Under the pieces are notes generated by a model. The model was not told the DNA's origin and did not search any database. It saw only the letters and a program-made list of their open reading frames with translations. 64,000 nucleotides of DNA, from assembly GCF_003369915.1 (NCBI RefSeq), contig NW_022881614.1, positions 24,158,336-24,222,335 on the forward strand. Reading direction: 5' to 3'. Source of the stretch: Drosophila miranda (lineage: Eukaryota > Arthropoda > Insecta > Diptera > Drosophilidae). A program made the position numbers and the translations under genes. Position 1 is the first letter of the stretch; every line of letters starts with the position of its first letter. Positions 10,706-22,065 of this stretch are shown one piece after another.

Positions 10706-11805
10706 ATGGAAGAGGACGAAAACCTGGCTTTCATGAAGGGCAGCAAGCTCGCCCGATCGCCAGCAGCTGCGTCTGCTCCAGGAGCAGAGTTACAGAGCAT
10801 GGACCAGGCCGCGGCGCAAACGGAGCCGTGGCGTAGGCTAAGCCAGCCACTGGTGGATCCGGGTTCCCCCCCTCCCCCCACGCGCCCAAGGCAGCCAAAA
10901 GGCGCCAACGCAACCAGGAGGCCGCAGAAGAAAGCCCCGTTGCCGCCACAAGAAGACGTGGCGACGCCCAGCGTTATGAGCCAGACAAAGAGCCCCGAGA
11001 TTCCGGTCAGCGGATGGAGGTGGCCAAGAAGACGAGGGCAGCCAAGAAGCCGGCTAGGAAACGTCACCGCCCGGACGCCGTGGTCGTCGAGGCGAAAGGA
11101 AAAACCTACAGCGAGGTGCTGTCCCTGGTTACCCGGAGAGAAGACGGTCAGCTTCAGGACCTGAGTACGAGCGTCAACAAGGTCCGCCGTACCGCAAATA
11201 GTAACCTGCTCCTTGAGCTGAACAGAGGCGATAAAGAAAGCGCAACAAGGATTAAGGAGAGCCTCGAATCGGTTCTGGATGGAGTAGCGGAGGTACGAGC
11301 CCTTTCCGAAGACACGAGGACGAGGGTGCTAGCGATGAGCGACCTGGACCCGCTAGTAACCGCGGAGGACCTTGTCAAGGCCTTAGCGGAACAATTTGCC
11401 AAAAAAGCCGACTCGGTGAATGTGAGAAGCCTACGCCCATCATACCGGGACACCCAGACTGCCGTAATTGGACTGCCGAGCAAGGATGCTCAAGTGGTCC
11501 TCGGCAAGGGCAAGGTCAAGGTGGGATGGACGGTATGTAAGATCAAGGAGAAGGACTCGTAGCCTAGGTGCTACAAGTGCTTGGAGATTGGGCACATTGC
11601 GCCAAACTGCCATAGTGCGGTGGACCGAACTGGGTGCTGCATTCGCTGCGGCGTCAATGGGCACAAGATAGCAGACTGTCCAAACAAGGCAACCTGCTTC
11701 GTCTGCGCCGGGAGAGGCCGAGAGGACAGAGGCCATCAATCGGGAAGCCGGCAGTGTCCCTTCTCGAAGCTAGGAGAGGTAGCCGGAACAAGAGGATGGA
11801 AGTGA
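10706..11805 (+). pseudogene. R1-d ORF1: gag-like zinc-knuckle protein, disabled
   Basis: The start at 10706 (MEEDENLAFMKGSKLARSP) aligns with ITEDENAFTRSARMARSP of R1-b ORF1. A frameshift near 11010 moves the reading into the frame beginning near 11014, with RKRHRPDAVVVEAKGKTYS and the central domain. A TAG at 11560-11562 interrupts it just before the zinc knuckles, which follow in the same frame: CYKCLEIGHIAPNC, CIRCGVNGHKIADC and CFVCAGRGREDRGH...C. The frame ends at TGA 11803-11805 inside the ORF2 start region. Role by family: RNA-binding RNP protein of the element. Confidence 0.8.
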
Positions 11806-14713
11806 TCCAGCTCAATCTGAATCACTGTAAGGCCGCACAGGACCTGCTCCTGAAGACGGTGAGAGAACTCAAATCGGACCTGGCCATACTCAGCGAGCCG
11901 TACAAATCAGGTGACAACGAATCCTGGGCGACGACAGAACAGGGAAGGCATCCCTGTGGGCATGTGGAGGCGATCCCTGTAAACTCAGCAATGTGCTGGC
12001 AGGAGACGGATTTGTGCGCGCGAGAGCTGGCAACCTATGGGTATACAGCTGCTACCTAGCGCCCAGTCTACCCCTCGAGTCCTTCGCCCGAATCATTGAG
12101 GAACTAGCTGAAGACGCAAGAAACCGCGGGGCAGTCCTAATCGCCGGGGACTTCAACGCGTGGGCACACGAGTGGGGCTGTCAAGTCACCAGCGCAAGAG
12201 GTCGAATCCTGCTAGAAACTTTAGCATCGCTAGACCTAGCGCTGCTGAACGAGGGCTCCCAGCAAACCTTCTGCAGGGGTAGCGCTGGGTCAATCATTGA
12301 CCTAACGTTCGCGAGCCCTTCGCAGCTGCGCAATGCAAGGTGGCGAATAGGAGACGTGTACACCGGTAGCGACCACGAAGCCATTTGCACCATTGGCGAA
12401 CGCCCCAGACCCAGCAGATCGCGCGAGGAGCAAAGTCTACATCGTGGACACGCTCAACACCAGCGCTCTGGCTAGAAGCCTCGAGGCGTGGGAGGCCCTC
12501 GGGGACACAAGTGCCAACGAATCGGCCAACCAGCTCGCCTTGCGAATGGAGGAGGCCTGTGACAGGAGCATGAGACAGCGGAAGCCATTCATGCGGCACC
12601 ACGAGCCAATCGTGTGGTGGAACGCCGACATCGACAGGCTCCGGACAACGTGTCTAAGGGCCAGACGAGCTATGCAGAGAGCGCGACGCACGACTCGGTT
12701 CGTCACATCGCATGAGGAGTATAGGACCGCCAGGAAGGCACTGAAGCATGCAATTCGGAGCAGCAAGCGGGAATGTTTTCTCCAGCTCTGCGACACAGCG
12801 GAACAAGACCCCTGGGGCAGGGCTTACAACATCGTTATGAAGCGGCTAAGTGCCGGGAGCAAGGCGCCAACGGACCCCAGCACCCTCGAGGACATCCTGT
12901 TCCCCAGCGAGCAACAGAGGCGTCCAGGCCCCTTAGAAAGCCACGCACCGATCACGGGCATCGAAATGACCACGGAAGCGGAGATCCTGGAAGCCGGTAG
13001 GAGCCTGCCCAGCAAAAAAGCCCCAGGCCCGGATGCAGTCCCAAATAGGGCTTTAAAACTGGCATTGGCACTACAGCCATCCGCCTTCGCCGAGGTCTTC
13101 AATAAGTGTCTGCTAGAAGGTACCTTCCCCGATAGGTGGAAGATTCAAAAGCTACTGCTGCTCAACAAGCCAGGGAAACCACCAGGCGAGCCTTCCTCGT
13201 ACAGACCAATTTGTCTCCTGGACAACGCGGGGAAGGTATGCGAAAAGCTCATTGCACGTAGGCTCAGCCGTGCCATTGAAGATGCCGGCGGCTTGTCGCC
13301 CAACCAGTATGGCTTCCGGAAAGGCAGATCAACCCTGGATGCCATTGGCATAGTCACCAACATAGCGGAGAATGCAATAAGTGGGACCCGCTGGAGAGCG
13401 GGCCAAAAGCAGTACTGCCTGCTGGTTACCCTGGATATAAAAAACGCTTTCAACTCTGCGGACTGGGGTAAAACGATGGAAGCCCTACGGAGGCTACGGA
13501 TCCCGGAATACCTCCTGAGAATAGTGGACAGCTACCTCAGTGAGAGGGTGCTGCTGTACGAGACGAGCGAAGGGATAAGATCATATAGAGTGACTGCTGG
13601 AGTCCCGCAGGGGTCGGTGCTGGGGCCGCTCCTGTGGAATACGATGTATGATGGAGTTCTGCGACTGAATCTTCCCGAGGGCACGACGGTCGTCGGGTTT
13701 GCCGATGACGTCGTCATCGTAGTGGTAGCCAAGGACCTTGCAGCAGTTGAAGCCGCTGCAAACGGGGCAATCCGTGCCGTGGAGACGGGGCTCGCCATAG
13801 CGGGATTACAGCTGGCGGCCCACAAGACCGATGCTGTTCTGATTAGCAGCAGGAAGAAGGTGGGGACGGCCCGAGTGTCGGTCGGCGGACACGACATTAC
13901 TTCCAAAGGGCTCTTAAATACCTAGGAGTAATGCTGGACACTAGGCTTTCATTTAGAGAGCACTTGGAGTATGCCAACACAAAGGCCGCACAGACTTGCC
14001 GAGCACTCTCGCGAATCCTGCTCAACACCGGGGGCCAAAGCAAGCAAGGAGGAAGCTGATCACCAGCGTCGTCTCCTCTCAGCTCCTGTATGCTGCCGCA
14101 GTGTGGTCCAAAGCGACGAAGGTGCCGAGGATCGCCTGCGCGTTTAGAACCATATCTGACGACGCAGCACTGGTCATCGCGGGACTAGTCCCAATAGCAG
14201 AGCAAGCGAGGGAAAGGGCCGAGGTGTACGAGCTATCTCGCAGGGACACCCACAATCCTCCCACCGGAGTCGAGAGAGAATCACCCAGGCACGAGACCGT
14301 CAGGAGGTGGCAGATAAAGTGGGATTCCTCGACTAAAGGACGCTGGACCCACCAGCTGATTCCGGATGGAGAGGAAGCACGGACAGGTGGACTTCCACCT
14401 CACTCAGATGCTGAGCGGCCACGGATGCTTCAGATCGTACCTGAAGCGGTTTGGACACGAATCGGAGGACTGGTGCCCATCATGTGGTCGAGGTATCGTG
14501 GAGGACGCTCACCACGTCTTCTTTGAATGCCACCGTTTCGAGTACGAGAGGCGCCAGCTAGAGGATGAGCTAGCCACCAGCATTAGCGTCGGAGGGATCG
14601 TGCCGCTCATGGTAGCGAATCCCAAGGCGTGGGATGTCACCACTAGGTTCGCCACCACTATAATGCGGGAACTACGGAGAGCGGAGAGGGAAAGGAAAGT
14701 GTCGGAGGAGTAA
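11796..14713 (+). pseudogene. R1-d ORF2: APE endonuclease / reverse transcriptase, disabled
   Basis: ATG at 11796 (MEVIQLNLNHCKAAQ) overlaps the ORF1 stop. Frame changes occur near 11975, 12390, 13910, 14030 and 14360. The segments show an APE domain (GDFNAWAHEWG, SIIDLTF, SDHEAIC), a long intact RT block at 12393-13925 (KKAPGPDAVPNRAL, YRPICLLDNAGK, YGFRKGRSTLDA, LDIKNAFNSADW, GVPQGSVLGPLLWN, FADDVVIVV), and a C-terminal CPSCGRGIVEDAHHVFFEC cluster at 14366-14713. All domains of an R1-clade ORF2 are present in order, so this is the best template for the family's full domain layout in the window. It cannot be translated as one protein. Confidence 0.85.
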
Positions 14714-14722
14714 GGAGGAACG

Positions 14723-14760
14723 GCTGTGCGAAGCAATGCTTTGCGGCCGTACCGCATAGC
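14723..14760 (+). other. R1-d 3' UTR hairpin
   Basis: CTGTGCG at the left pairs with CGCATAG at the right (one G-T pair) around AAGCAATGCTT. It is the counterpart of the R1-a hairpin with different outer-stem bases but kept pairing. Confidence 0.6.
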
Positions 14761-14874
14761 TACGCCCCATTACCCCACCAACAAACCACAGTCCCAGACC
14801 CCCACAACTAGTTGCTAACCCTATATAAGAACTAGTATTAAAGCATAATAAAAGTAATAGAATACAAAAAAAAA

Positions 14875-15991
14875 ACGAGGTGGAACATTGTGAGTTGCTG
14901 CGGACACCGCAACTCTACAGTTATACCCGATACTAAGTCAGTAGGAGAGAGAGCCACTCCGGCAGACGCCGCTATTTTGAACGACACGACAAAGAGTGCG
15001 TGCGAGAGAGACAGAAAATCAGTCTGAGCGTGACGTCGGGGGCTGCGTAGCCAGTGCAAAGATTTGTTCCTTTTGGCTATAAAAATGATCTGATCTGATC
15101 CAGATTCAGCAATCTGATAGATATGATCATTATCTATGATTCTGCGTTTTTAGTTTTCTCGTATCCTCAATATTGTTGATGCAACAGATTTTTGTCCTTT
15201 GTAGGGGCGGAAGGGGGTGGGGCGAAATTTTGAGATATACGTTTTAAAGTGAGATCTAACAGGAGTGCGGATACCAAATTTGGTTACTCTAGCCTTAATA
15301 GTCTCTGAGATTTTTGAATATCCCCAGATTTTCGTCCTTTGCAGGGGCGGAAGGGGGTGTGGCGAAATTTTGAAACAAATTCGTCTCGGTCCGATATATT
15401 AGGAGTGTGGATACCAAATTTGGTTGCTCTAGCTTTTATAGTCTCTGAGATCTAGGCGCTAATGTTTTACTCTAAGCAAAGCCGGCTATGCTACGTGTGT
15501 GTTAGAGAGAGACAGGGCGAGAAAAAATGAAATTGTTTTCTTGATGCTGGCTATAATAATAATACGATCTTATTAAAATTTTGCAGTCTAAAAGATATGG
15601 TCATTCTCTACGATTCTGCGTTTTTGGTTTTCTCGTATCTTTAAAATTGTAGATGCCACAGATTTTCGTTCTTTGTGGGGGCGGAAGTGGGCGGGGCGAA
15701 GTTTTGAAATATTTTTGTAGCAGTGACATATCACAGAAGTCTGGATTCAAAACATCGTTGCTCTAGCTTTTATAGTCCTTGAGCACTAGGCGCTAATAGG
15801 GACGGACAGACGGACAGACGGACGGACGGACAGACGGACAGACAGACATGGCTCAATCGACTCGGCTATTGATGCTGATCAAGAATATATATACTTTATG
15901 GGGTCGGAAACGATTCCTTCTGGACGTTACACACATCCACTTTTACCACAAATCTAATATACCCCAATACTCATTTTGAGTATCGGGTATA
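14875..15991 (+). mobile_element. DINE-1/INE-1-like Helentron copy B
   Basis: It begins ACGAGGTGGAAC and ends GAGTATCGGGTATA, with internal repeated modules and a GACGGACAGACGG microsatellite (about 15799-15846). It lies in the A-tail of R1-d. Its last A at 15991 is directly followed by copy C, so B and C form a head-to-tail dimer. Confidence 0.9.
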
Positions 15992-17117
15992 ACGAGGGGG
16001 AACGTTGTGAGTTGCTGCGGACACCGCAACTCTACAGTTATACCCGATACTAAGTCAGTATGGCTCTCCTCCGGCAGACGCCGCTAATATTAAACGACAC
16101 GACAAGGAGTGCGTGCGAGAGAGACAGAAAATCAGTCTGAGCGTGACGTCGGGTACTGCGTAGCCAGTGCAAATTGATTTGTTCCTTTTGGCTATAAAAA
16201 TGATCTGATCTGATCTGATCCAGATTCAGCAATCTGATATATATGATCATTATCTATGATTCTGCGTTTTTAGTTTTCTCGTATCCTCAATATTGTGGAT
16301 GCAACAGATTTTCGTCCTTTGTGGGGGCGGAAGGGGGTGGGGCGAAATTTTGAGATATACGTTTTATAGTGAGGTCTAACAGGAGAGCAGATACCAAATT
16401 TGGTTACTCTAGCCTTAGTAGTCTCTGATTTGTGAATATCCCCAGATTTTCATCCTTTGCGGGGGCGGAATGGGGTGTGGCGAAATTTTGAAACAAATTC
16501 GTCTCGGTCCGATATATTAGGAGTGTGGATACCAAATTTGTTTGCTCTAGCTTTTGTAGTCTCTGAGATCTAGGAGCTAATGTTTTACTCTAAGCAAAGC
16601 CGGCTATGCTACGTGTGTGTTAGAGAGAGACAGGGCGAGAAAAAATTAAATTGTTTTCTTGATTCTGCCTATAATAATTATACGATCTGGTTCAGATTTT
16701 TCACTCTAGAAGATATAGTCATCTTCTACGATTCTGCGTTTTTAGTTTTCTTGTATCGTCGAAATTGTGGATGCCACAGATTTTCGCCCTTTGTGGGGGC
16801 GGAAGTGGGCGGGGCAAAGTTTTGAAATATTTTTGTAGCAGTGACATATCACAGAAGTCTGGATCCAAAACATCGTTGCTCTCGCTCTTATAGTCTTTGA
16901 GCACTAGGCGCTGAGGGGGACGGACAGACGGACAAACGCACAGACGGACGGACGGACAGACGGACAGACAGACATGGCTCAATCGACTCGGCTATTGATG
17001 CTGATCAAGAATATATATACTTTATGGGGTCGGAAACGATTCCTTTTGGACGTTACACACATCCACATTTACCACAAATCTAATATACCCCAATACTCAT
17101 TTTGAGTATCGGGTATA
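15992..17117 (+). mobile_element. DINE-1/INE-1-like Helentron copy C
   Basis: A full-length copy from ACGAGGGGGAACGTTG to GAGTATCGGGTATA. It is followed by an A-run and then CACACACACA (17126-17135), which is probably the original microsatellite that received R1-d. B and C differ by scattered substitutions, for example in the first bases, and so are not an assembly duplication of one copy. Confidence 0.9.
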
Positions 17118-17903
17118 AAAAAAAACACACACACAATCCCCACTCTTTTGGCCACCGCCTGCGCTGTGTTTTTAAAACACACAAACCGGACGATGGCCCA
17201 AGGGTGGGGGTGGGGGGGGTGGGTGTGTGGGGGTGGATATTTCGTTGCGGCTTGAGCGAACCGAAAGAACGGGTACACAAATTTCAACCTACTCAATTTT
17301 TCGCCTTAATTTCTTTTCTGTTTCGCAAGGAGACCTCCTCCCCGGACTCCATTCCATGCCCAGTCCATCCGAAACCCCGCACAAACCCATTCCCGGCCCG
17401 CCCTGAAAGGCGGTAATACGAATTTTTTCTTTAGCATCTCTTCTCCGGAGAAGAGAAGGAGTGGGAGTGGGGGTGTGCGTGCGGCGTTGTGTCTTTTCCG
17501 TATTTTTAATTTAAAATGCGAAGCATGAAAAAAAATGTATAAAAGGTATCCCTGTCCCGCATCCTGTGCGGTGTGCGACGTGTATCAGTGTATCCAGTGT
17601 ATCAGCCGGAACGGGCGTGGTTCTTGGAACTCTTTCAACTTTCCACAGAACAGTAGGCTGTTTTCCAATTAAATCCAATCCGCCCTGGCCGTCGGCCAGA
17701 GAGAAATCAATCAATGGATCGTGTTTCAAATATAGAGAAGAGTACAGTACAGTGGAGTAAAATAAACTTCAATGTTTCACAACAACAACAAAACGACTCT
17801 TATCGGGCAGACTTGAAGCGAGCCTCGCGTCATGCACACGACATGTATTCTGTCTCGAATCGCATCACTTATCCCCATTTTCCTTTTGGTTTTTTTATTG
17901 CAG
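17118..17903 (+). other. psq intron sequence left of the first exon in the window
   Basis: After the A-run and CA repeat the sequence is non-repetitive apart from a G-rich tract (about 17202-17235, able in principle to form a G-quadruplex). A perfect TATAAAAGG lies at 17538-17546. The stretch ends with a pyrimidine-rich acceptor (TTTTTTTATTGCAG, to 17903). I see no coding exon in it. Confidence 0.6.
17538..17546 (+). promoter_or_regulatory. Candidate TATA box upstream of the psq exon
   Basis: TATAAAAGG lies about 360 bp before the exon that follows the BTB region. psq is known to make BTB-less isoforms. An internal promoter is therefore plausible, but the only sequence evidence is the TATA match. 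Confidence 0.3.
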
Positions 17904-20900
17904 GGCCTCTTGCGCACCGCCGAACAATTGAAGATCAAAGGCCTCTGCGAGACAGCGGAAAACGCGGATGACTTGAACGACGCGGCCACAGCGACAATAA
18001 CCGTGTCGGAGAACATCCAGCAGGCGGTCGTGGGGAGCATCGTCAATCCGAGCATAGTGTCGGGGGGAGCAGCATCGCCCCCGCTCGAGCAACAGCAGCA
18101 GCACCACCACCAGCACCACCACCAGCCCCACCAAGCCCAGGCCCAAGCACAGGCCCAGGCGCAGGCCCACCAGCAGGAGCAACACCAGCAACAGCAGGCG
18201 CAGCAGCAGGCGCAGGTGCATGCCCAGCAGCAGCAGCAACAGCAACAAATCAACGCCTTGCTGACGCACCACGGAGTGGCCAGGTGCAGTGCATCTTTGG
18301 GCGGACAGCTGCTCAGCGCGACAGCGAGTGGGAGCAGCGGCAGCGGAGCAGGCGGTCTGCAGTCGCAGCCCGGGCTACAGCCGACGACGCGCAAGTCGCG
18401 ACTCAAGCGATCCAAGTCTCCGGATCTGCAACTGGGCGGAGGCAGTGCCAGCGGCAGCAGCAGCGTCTCCCAGCAGCCACAGCCGGCCCACCACCACTCG
18501 CAGACGCTGCTTCTGCAGGGCCAGAGTCAGAGCCAGAGCCAAACCTCCATTGTGAGCCTGTAGCAGACGGCCGAGGGCAATTATATACCCGTGCCGGGAA
18601 CCGGTGACGAGTCGAACGTGGACCACGAACACGATCACGACCACGACCACGACCACTCCCACGATCACTCACACAATTTGTCACACTCCCACGACCACGA
18701 GCACGAGCACGAGCACGGCCACGATCACGAGAACAGGCCGAGCAAAATCTGCAAGACAGAGCAATCCCTGGCCTCGCCGTCGTCCAACTCGTCCAGCCAC
18801 TCGAACAATGCAACGGGCGTGAGCGGCGGAGTGACTGCAGCGGGCCAAGCCATCGTCACACAAATTGTAGTAGCGCGCGACGGAAAAGATACAAAAAATA
18901 TGACTAGTTTAGGCATGGGCATGGTAAGTGTGTCGCCGTCTCACTCTTCAGCCTCTCCTGCACCCCAGAAACTGGGAGGGCGCGACCCCCATTAGGCAAT
19001 AGGCAACCGTAACCCCCAGTCCTGTCCAGACCATTTCCCCCCGCCTGCACTTTCCCCGCATCCATATCGAGGCTAATCTTGTCCTCTTTTTTGTTCTTTG
19101 TATACGAATCTCGATCGCACGCAGAACGGAGGCCTGCTAGGCGTGCCCATGGGATTCCTAGACTTCACACCCGAGCCACCAGCACCATCTGCCACACCAG
19201 TGACCGTAACGGAGCACGTCGATCTGTCGTGCAACCCCAGCACGGACACACGCGATCTATCAATTGAGTTATCGGTAGTGTTGAGGGCACCGGTCCAAGC
19301 AGCGGGGACTCTCCTGGCTCGATCAAAGCTAACGCAAGGCATTCTTTCTTTTGTTTACGGTTAGATCCCACCGAACCGCTCGACATTGACAATCACCTGG
19401 CGCAGCAGATCCACCGACTCGATCAATCTCCCATGCACTCGATAGCCCATCACCATACCGGGGACGAGAGCAACTCGAACCTGGTGCAGCACATCAAGAG
19501 CGAGGTGATCGATGCCAAGCACTTGGCGGCTGCTCAGCAGCACGCGCTCTCCCAGGCCCAGCAGCAGCATGCCCATCATCAGGCCCAGCAGCAGCAGCAG
19601 CAACACCTCCATGCCCAGCAGCTGATGGCCCAGAGTCAGGCCCAGCAGCAGCAACAGCAGCATCAACAACAGCAGCAGCAACAGCAGCAGCACCACCAGC
19701 AGCAGCAGCAGCAGGCGGCGGCAGCGGCAGCCGCAGCAGCTGTTCACGCCCAGCATGGTGGGCATGTGACGCACGCGGAGATGGGTGGGGCAACTGTCAT
19801 GGAGATTGAGCCGAGCCAGATAAAGCACAAGCCGGGGATGATTATAACGCCGGAGATTGTCAACATGATGTCCTCAGGGCATATGGGTGAGTGCTGCTAG
19901 ACCCACTAGAACATCCTAGTCCTAATGTCCCTGAACGATTGCTAACGATCCTCTATACTTCTCGTCCTGCGGCAGATATGTACAATTCAGACACGAGCGA
20001 GGATTCGATGATGATCGCGAACGGTTCGCCGCACGATCAGAAGGAGCCGCACTACACGAACTTTTTTCAGCAGCATGGAGGAGGAGGAGGAGGGCTGGGC
20101 GGCAGCGTTTGCGGCCTCGGTGGTGCTGGTGGTGGTGGGGGCATGGGTGGTGGGGCTGGCTCTGGCTCTGGCGAGAAAGGTCAGTTTAATGGTCCCAAAG
20201 CTTGGACACAAGATGATATGAATTCAGCTTTAGATGCATTAAAGAACCAAAACATGAGCCTGACGAAAGCATCTGCCATTTATGGCATCCCATCGACCAC
20301 CCTCTGGCAGCGTGCTCATCGCCTGGGCATCGAAACGCCCAAGAAGGAGGGCGGCACCAAGTCGTGGAACGAGGATGCCCTGCAGAACGCCTTGGAGGCG
20401 TTGCGCTCGGGCCAAATATCCGCCAATAAGGCGTCCAAAGCCTTTGGCATACCCTCATCGACGCTCTACAAGATAGCGCGTCGTGAGGGCATCCGCCTGG
20501 CGGCGCCCTTCAATGCCGCCCCAACCACGTGGACGCCCGAGGACTTGGAGCGTGCATTGGAGGCGATCCGGGCGGGTAATACCTCTGTACAGAAAGCCAG
20601 CGCTGAGTTTGGCATACCCACAGGTGAGTCGGCCCCAAATCCAAATTCAAGTCCAAGTCCGGGATTGAAATTTTGTCCACAAGTTCTCGTCGTTGTTTCT
20701 CCTCTGATGATCCACGGTCGATCCACCCTCTGTCCATTGCTGTCTCTCTCGCGTTGTCTACTTTGCTCTCGTGTCTCTCGTGTGTCCAGTATCCCAAAAC
20801 TAATCCCACTCCCTCCCCTTCACTCCACTTCACTGCCACAAAGGAACACTTTACGGACGCTGCAAGCGGGAGGGCATTGAGCTGTCGCGTTCGAATCCCA

Positions 20901-22065
20901 CACCATGGTCCGAAGACGCCATGAACGAGGCCCTCAACTCAGTGCGGCTCTTCTCAAAGAGTCTTTGTTTCGAGTCTGGATCTTGGCCCACTAATCCACA
21001 CCCTCGTATCGTCGTATCCCCCTTTCCCTCCGCCGCACAGCGTTGGCCAAATGTCCATTAATCAGGCGGCCATCCACTACAACGTGCCCTACAGCTCGCT
21101 CTACGGCCGCTTCAAGCGGGGCAAGTACGACGTAGTGGCCAACACAAGCGGCGTCTCGCTGCTGAACACCTCGGGCAACACCACCGGCAGCATTGAGATT
21201 ATCGAGCACAGTCAGGAGAAGTCGGTAAGTAGCTCACGCGGCGCACTCGCGCACGCACAAGTGCCTGCCAGCTTTGACTAACCGATAGAACAATTAAAAA
21301 CAACCTGATTTATTTATGCAACAGTTGCATATGTTGCAGCAACAGTTCCCGTACAGTCCGTCGCCGCATCCGCCAACGCCCCAGCATCATAGCATGCCGC
21401 AGCATCACAGCTCGTTCCAGGGGCCGCCCACGCCGCAGCACATGCAGCAGCATGTGGTGCATATGCAGCAACAGCAGTCGCCCCACCAAGGCCACCATCC
21501 GCAGCACATGCAGCAGGACGTGGTGACGTCAAGCAGCCAGGTGGTGCATAGCCAACAGCAACAACAGTAGCAGCAGCTTCAGCAGATCTATCAGCACCAT
21601 GGCACGCCCGAGCGTAGTTGAGAATCACTGCACGCTGCGGCAATAATGGGCAGCACCGGTGGACTAGGAGTAGGAGTGGGAGTGGGAGTAGGAGTAGGAG
21701 GAACTGGTGGCGGCCCAGGCACCAGCACCACGCCGTTTGCCAGTATATCAGCGTTGGTCAGCGGACCGGCTGTTGCACCTCCAGCAACAGCCACAGCCAC
21801 GGCCACAATAGCAGCTACTGGAACCAGCAAGCGCAAGAAATCGTCCAAACAAAAGCGTTGAAAGCAGGATCAGCCGCGGAACCAGAGGCACGATCGGGAG
21901 CAGGAGCAGCAGCAGGAACAGCAGCAGCAGCAGCAGGAGCATAATCATCAAGAGATGGAAACGATTGCCGGCGTGGCCAAGTCCGAGGACATCAAGTTTA
22001 GATTTAATTACAAGCACTGGAAGCGCAAGCTGATGCAGTTTCATTTGCGAATGTCCAAACAGTAG
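17904..22065 (+). pseudogene. psq: pipsqueak, 3' exons, carrying nonsense and splice-donor lesions
   Basis: Psq is a nuclear BTB/HTH protein that binds GAGA-type DNA and acts in silencing and oogenesis. The phase-consistent exons are 17904-18923, 19125-19263, 19365-19886, 19976-20623, 20844-20946, 21041-21224 and 21325 to about 22065. They encode the end of the BTB exon (GLLRTAEQLKIKG), Q-rich and H/D/E-rich tracts, and four tandem Psq HTH motifs (about 20197-20330, 20365-20500, 20530-20900, 20905-21120). Lesions: TAG at 18561-18563 before the DNA-binding part; a donor reading TT for GT at 19264; a donor reading GC for GT at 20947; TAG at 21568-21570, TGA at 21619-21621 and TGA at 21859-21861. 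The HTH frames themselves are intact. BTB exons must lie left of the transposon array. Some late stops could be true isoform ends; the 18561 stop cannot. Confidence 0.85.
20197..21130 (+). other. psq: Region encoding four tandem pipsqueak HTH motifs
   Basis: Repeats share the pattern W...(D/E)DL...AL.A...G..S..KAS..(F/Y)GIP.STL(W/Y)...R. Repeat 1 has MSLTKASAIYGIPSTTLWQR, repeat 2 ISANKASKAFGIPSSTLYK, repeat 3 TSVQKASAEFGIPTG and TLYGRCKR across an intron, and repeat 4 MSINQAAIHYNVPYSSLYGR across the GC donor. Four tandem copies are diagnostic for Psq and provide the GAGAG-binding domain. Confidence 0.9.

Larger units (their letters stand above)
10184..14874 (+). mobile_element. R1-d: near full-length R1/Waldo-like retrotransposon, degenerate
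   Basis: The 5' end (GAAGCGTTTGAG, then AGTGCGGTTGTGTTT) matches those of R1-b and R1-e. It follows the A-tail of R1-c plus CACA. The 5' UTR runs to 10705, then ORF1 (10706-11805) and ORF2 (11796-14713), which overlap by 10 bases. A 3' UTR hairpin and an A-run end it at about 14874. Many frameshifts mark an old copy. Its 3' UTR links it to R1-a. Confidence 0.85.

Noticed and set aside
730..17135. tRNA or rRNA genes near the R1-like elements (R1 proper inserts in 28S rDNA)
   Set aside because: No rDNA sequence is seen at any junction; the flanks are AC repeats or other transposons.
18000..18420. Long minus-strand open frames rich in leucine, cysteine or tryptophan
   Set aside because: Mirror of the CAG/CAC repeats encoding the Gln/His tracts of psq.
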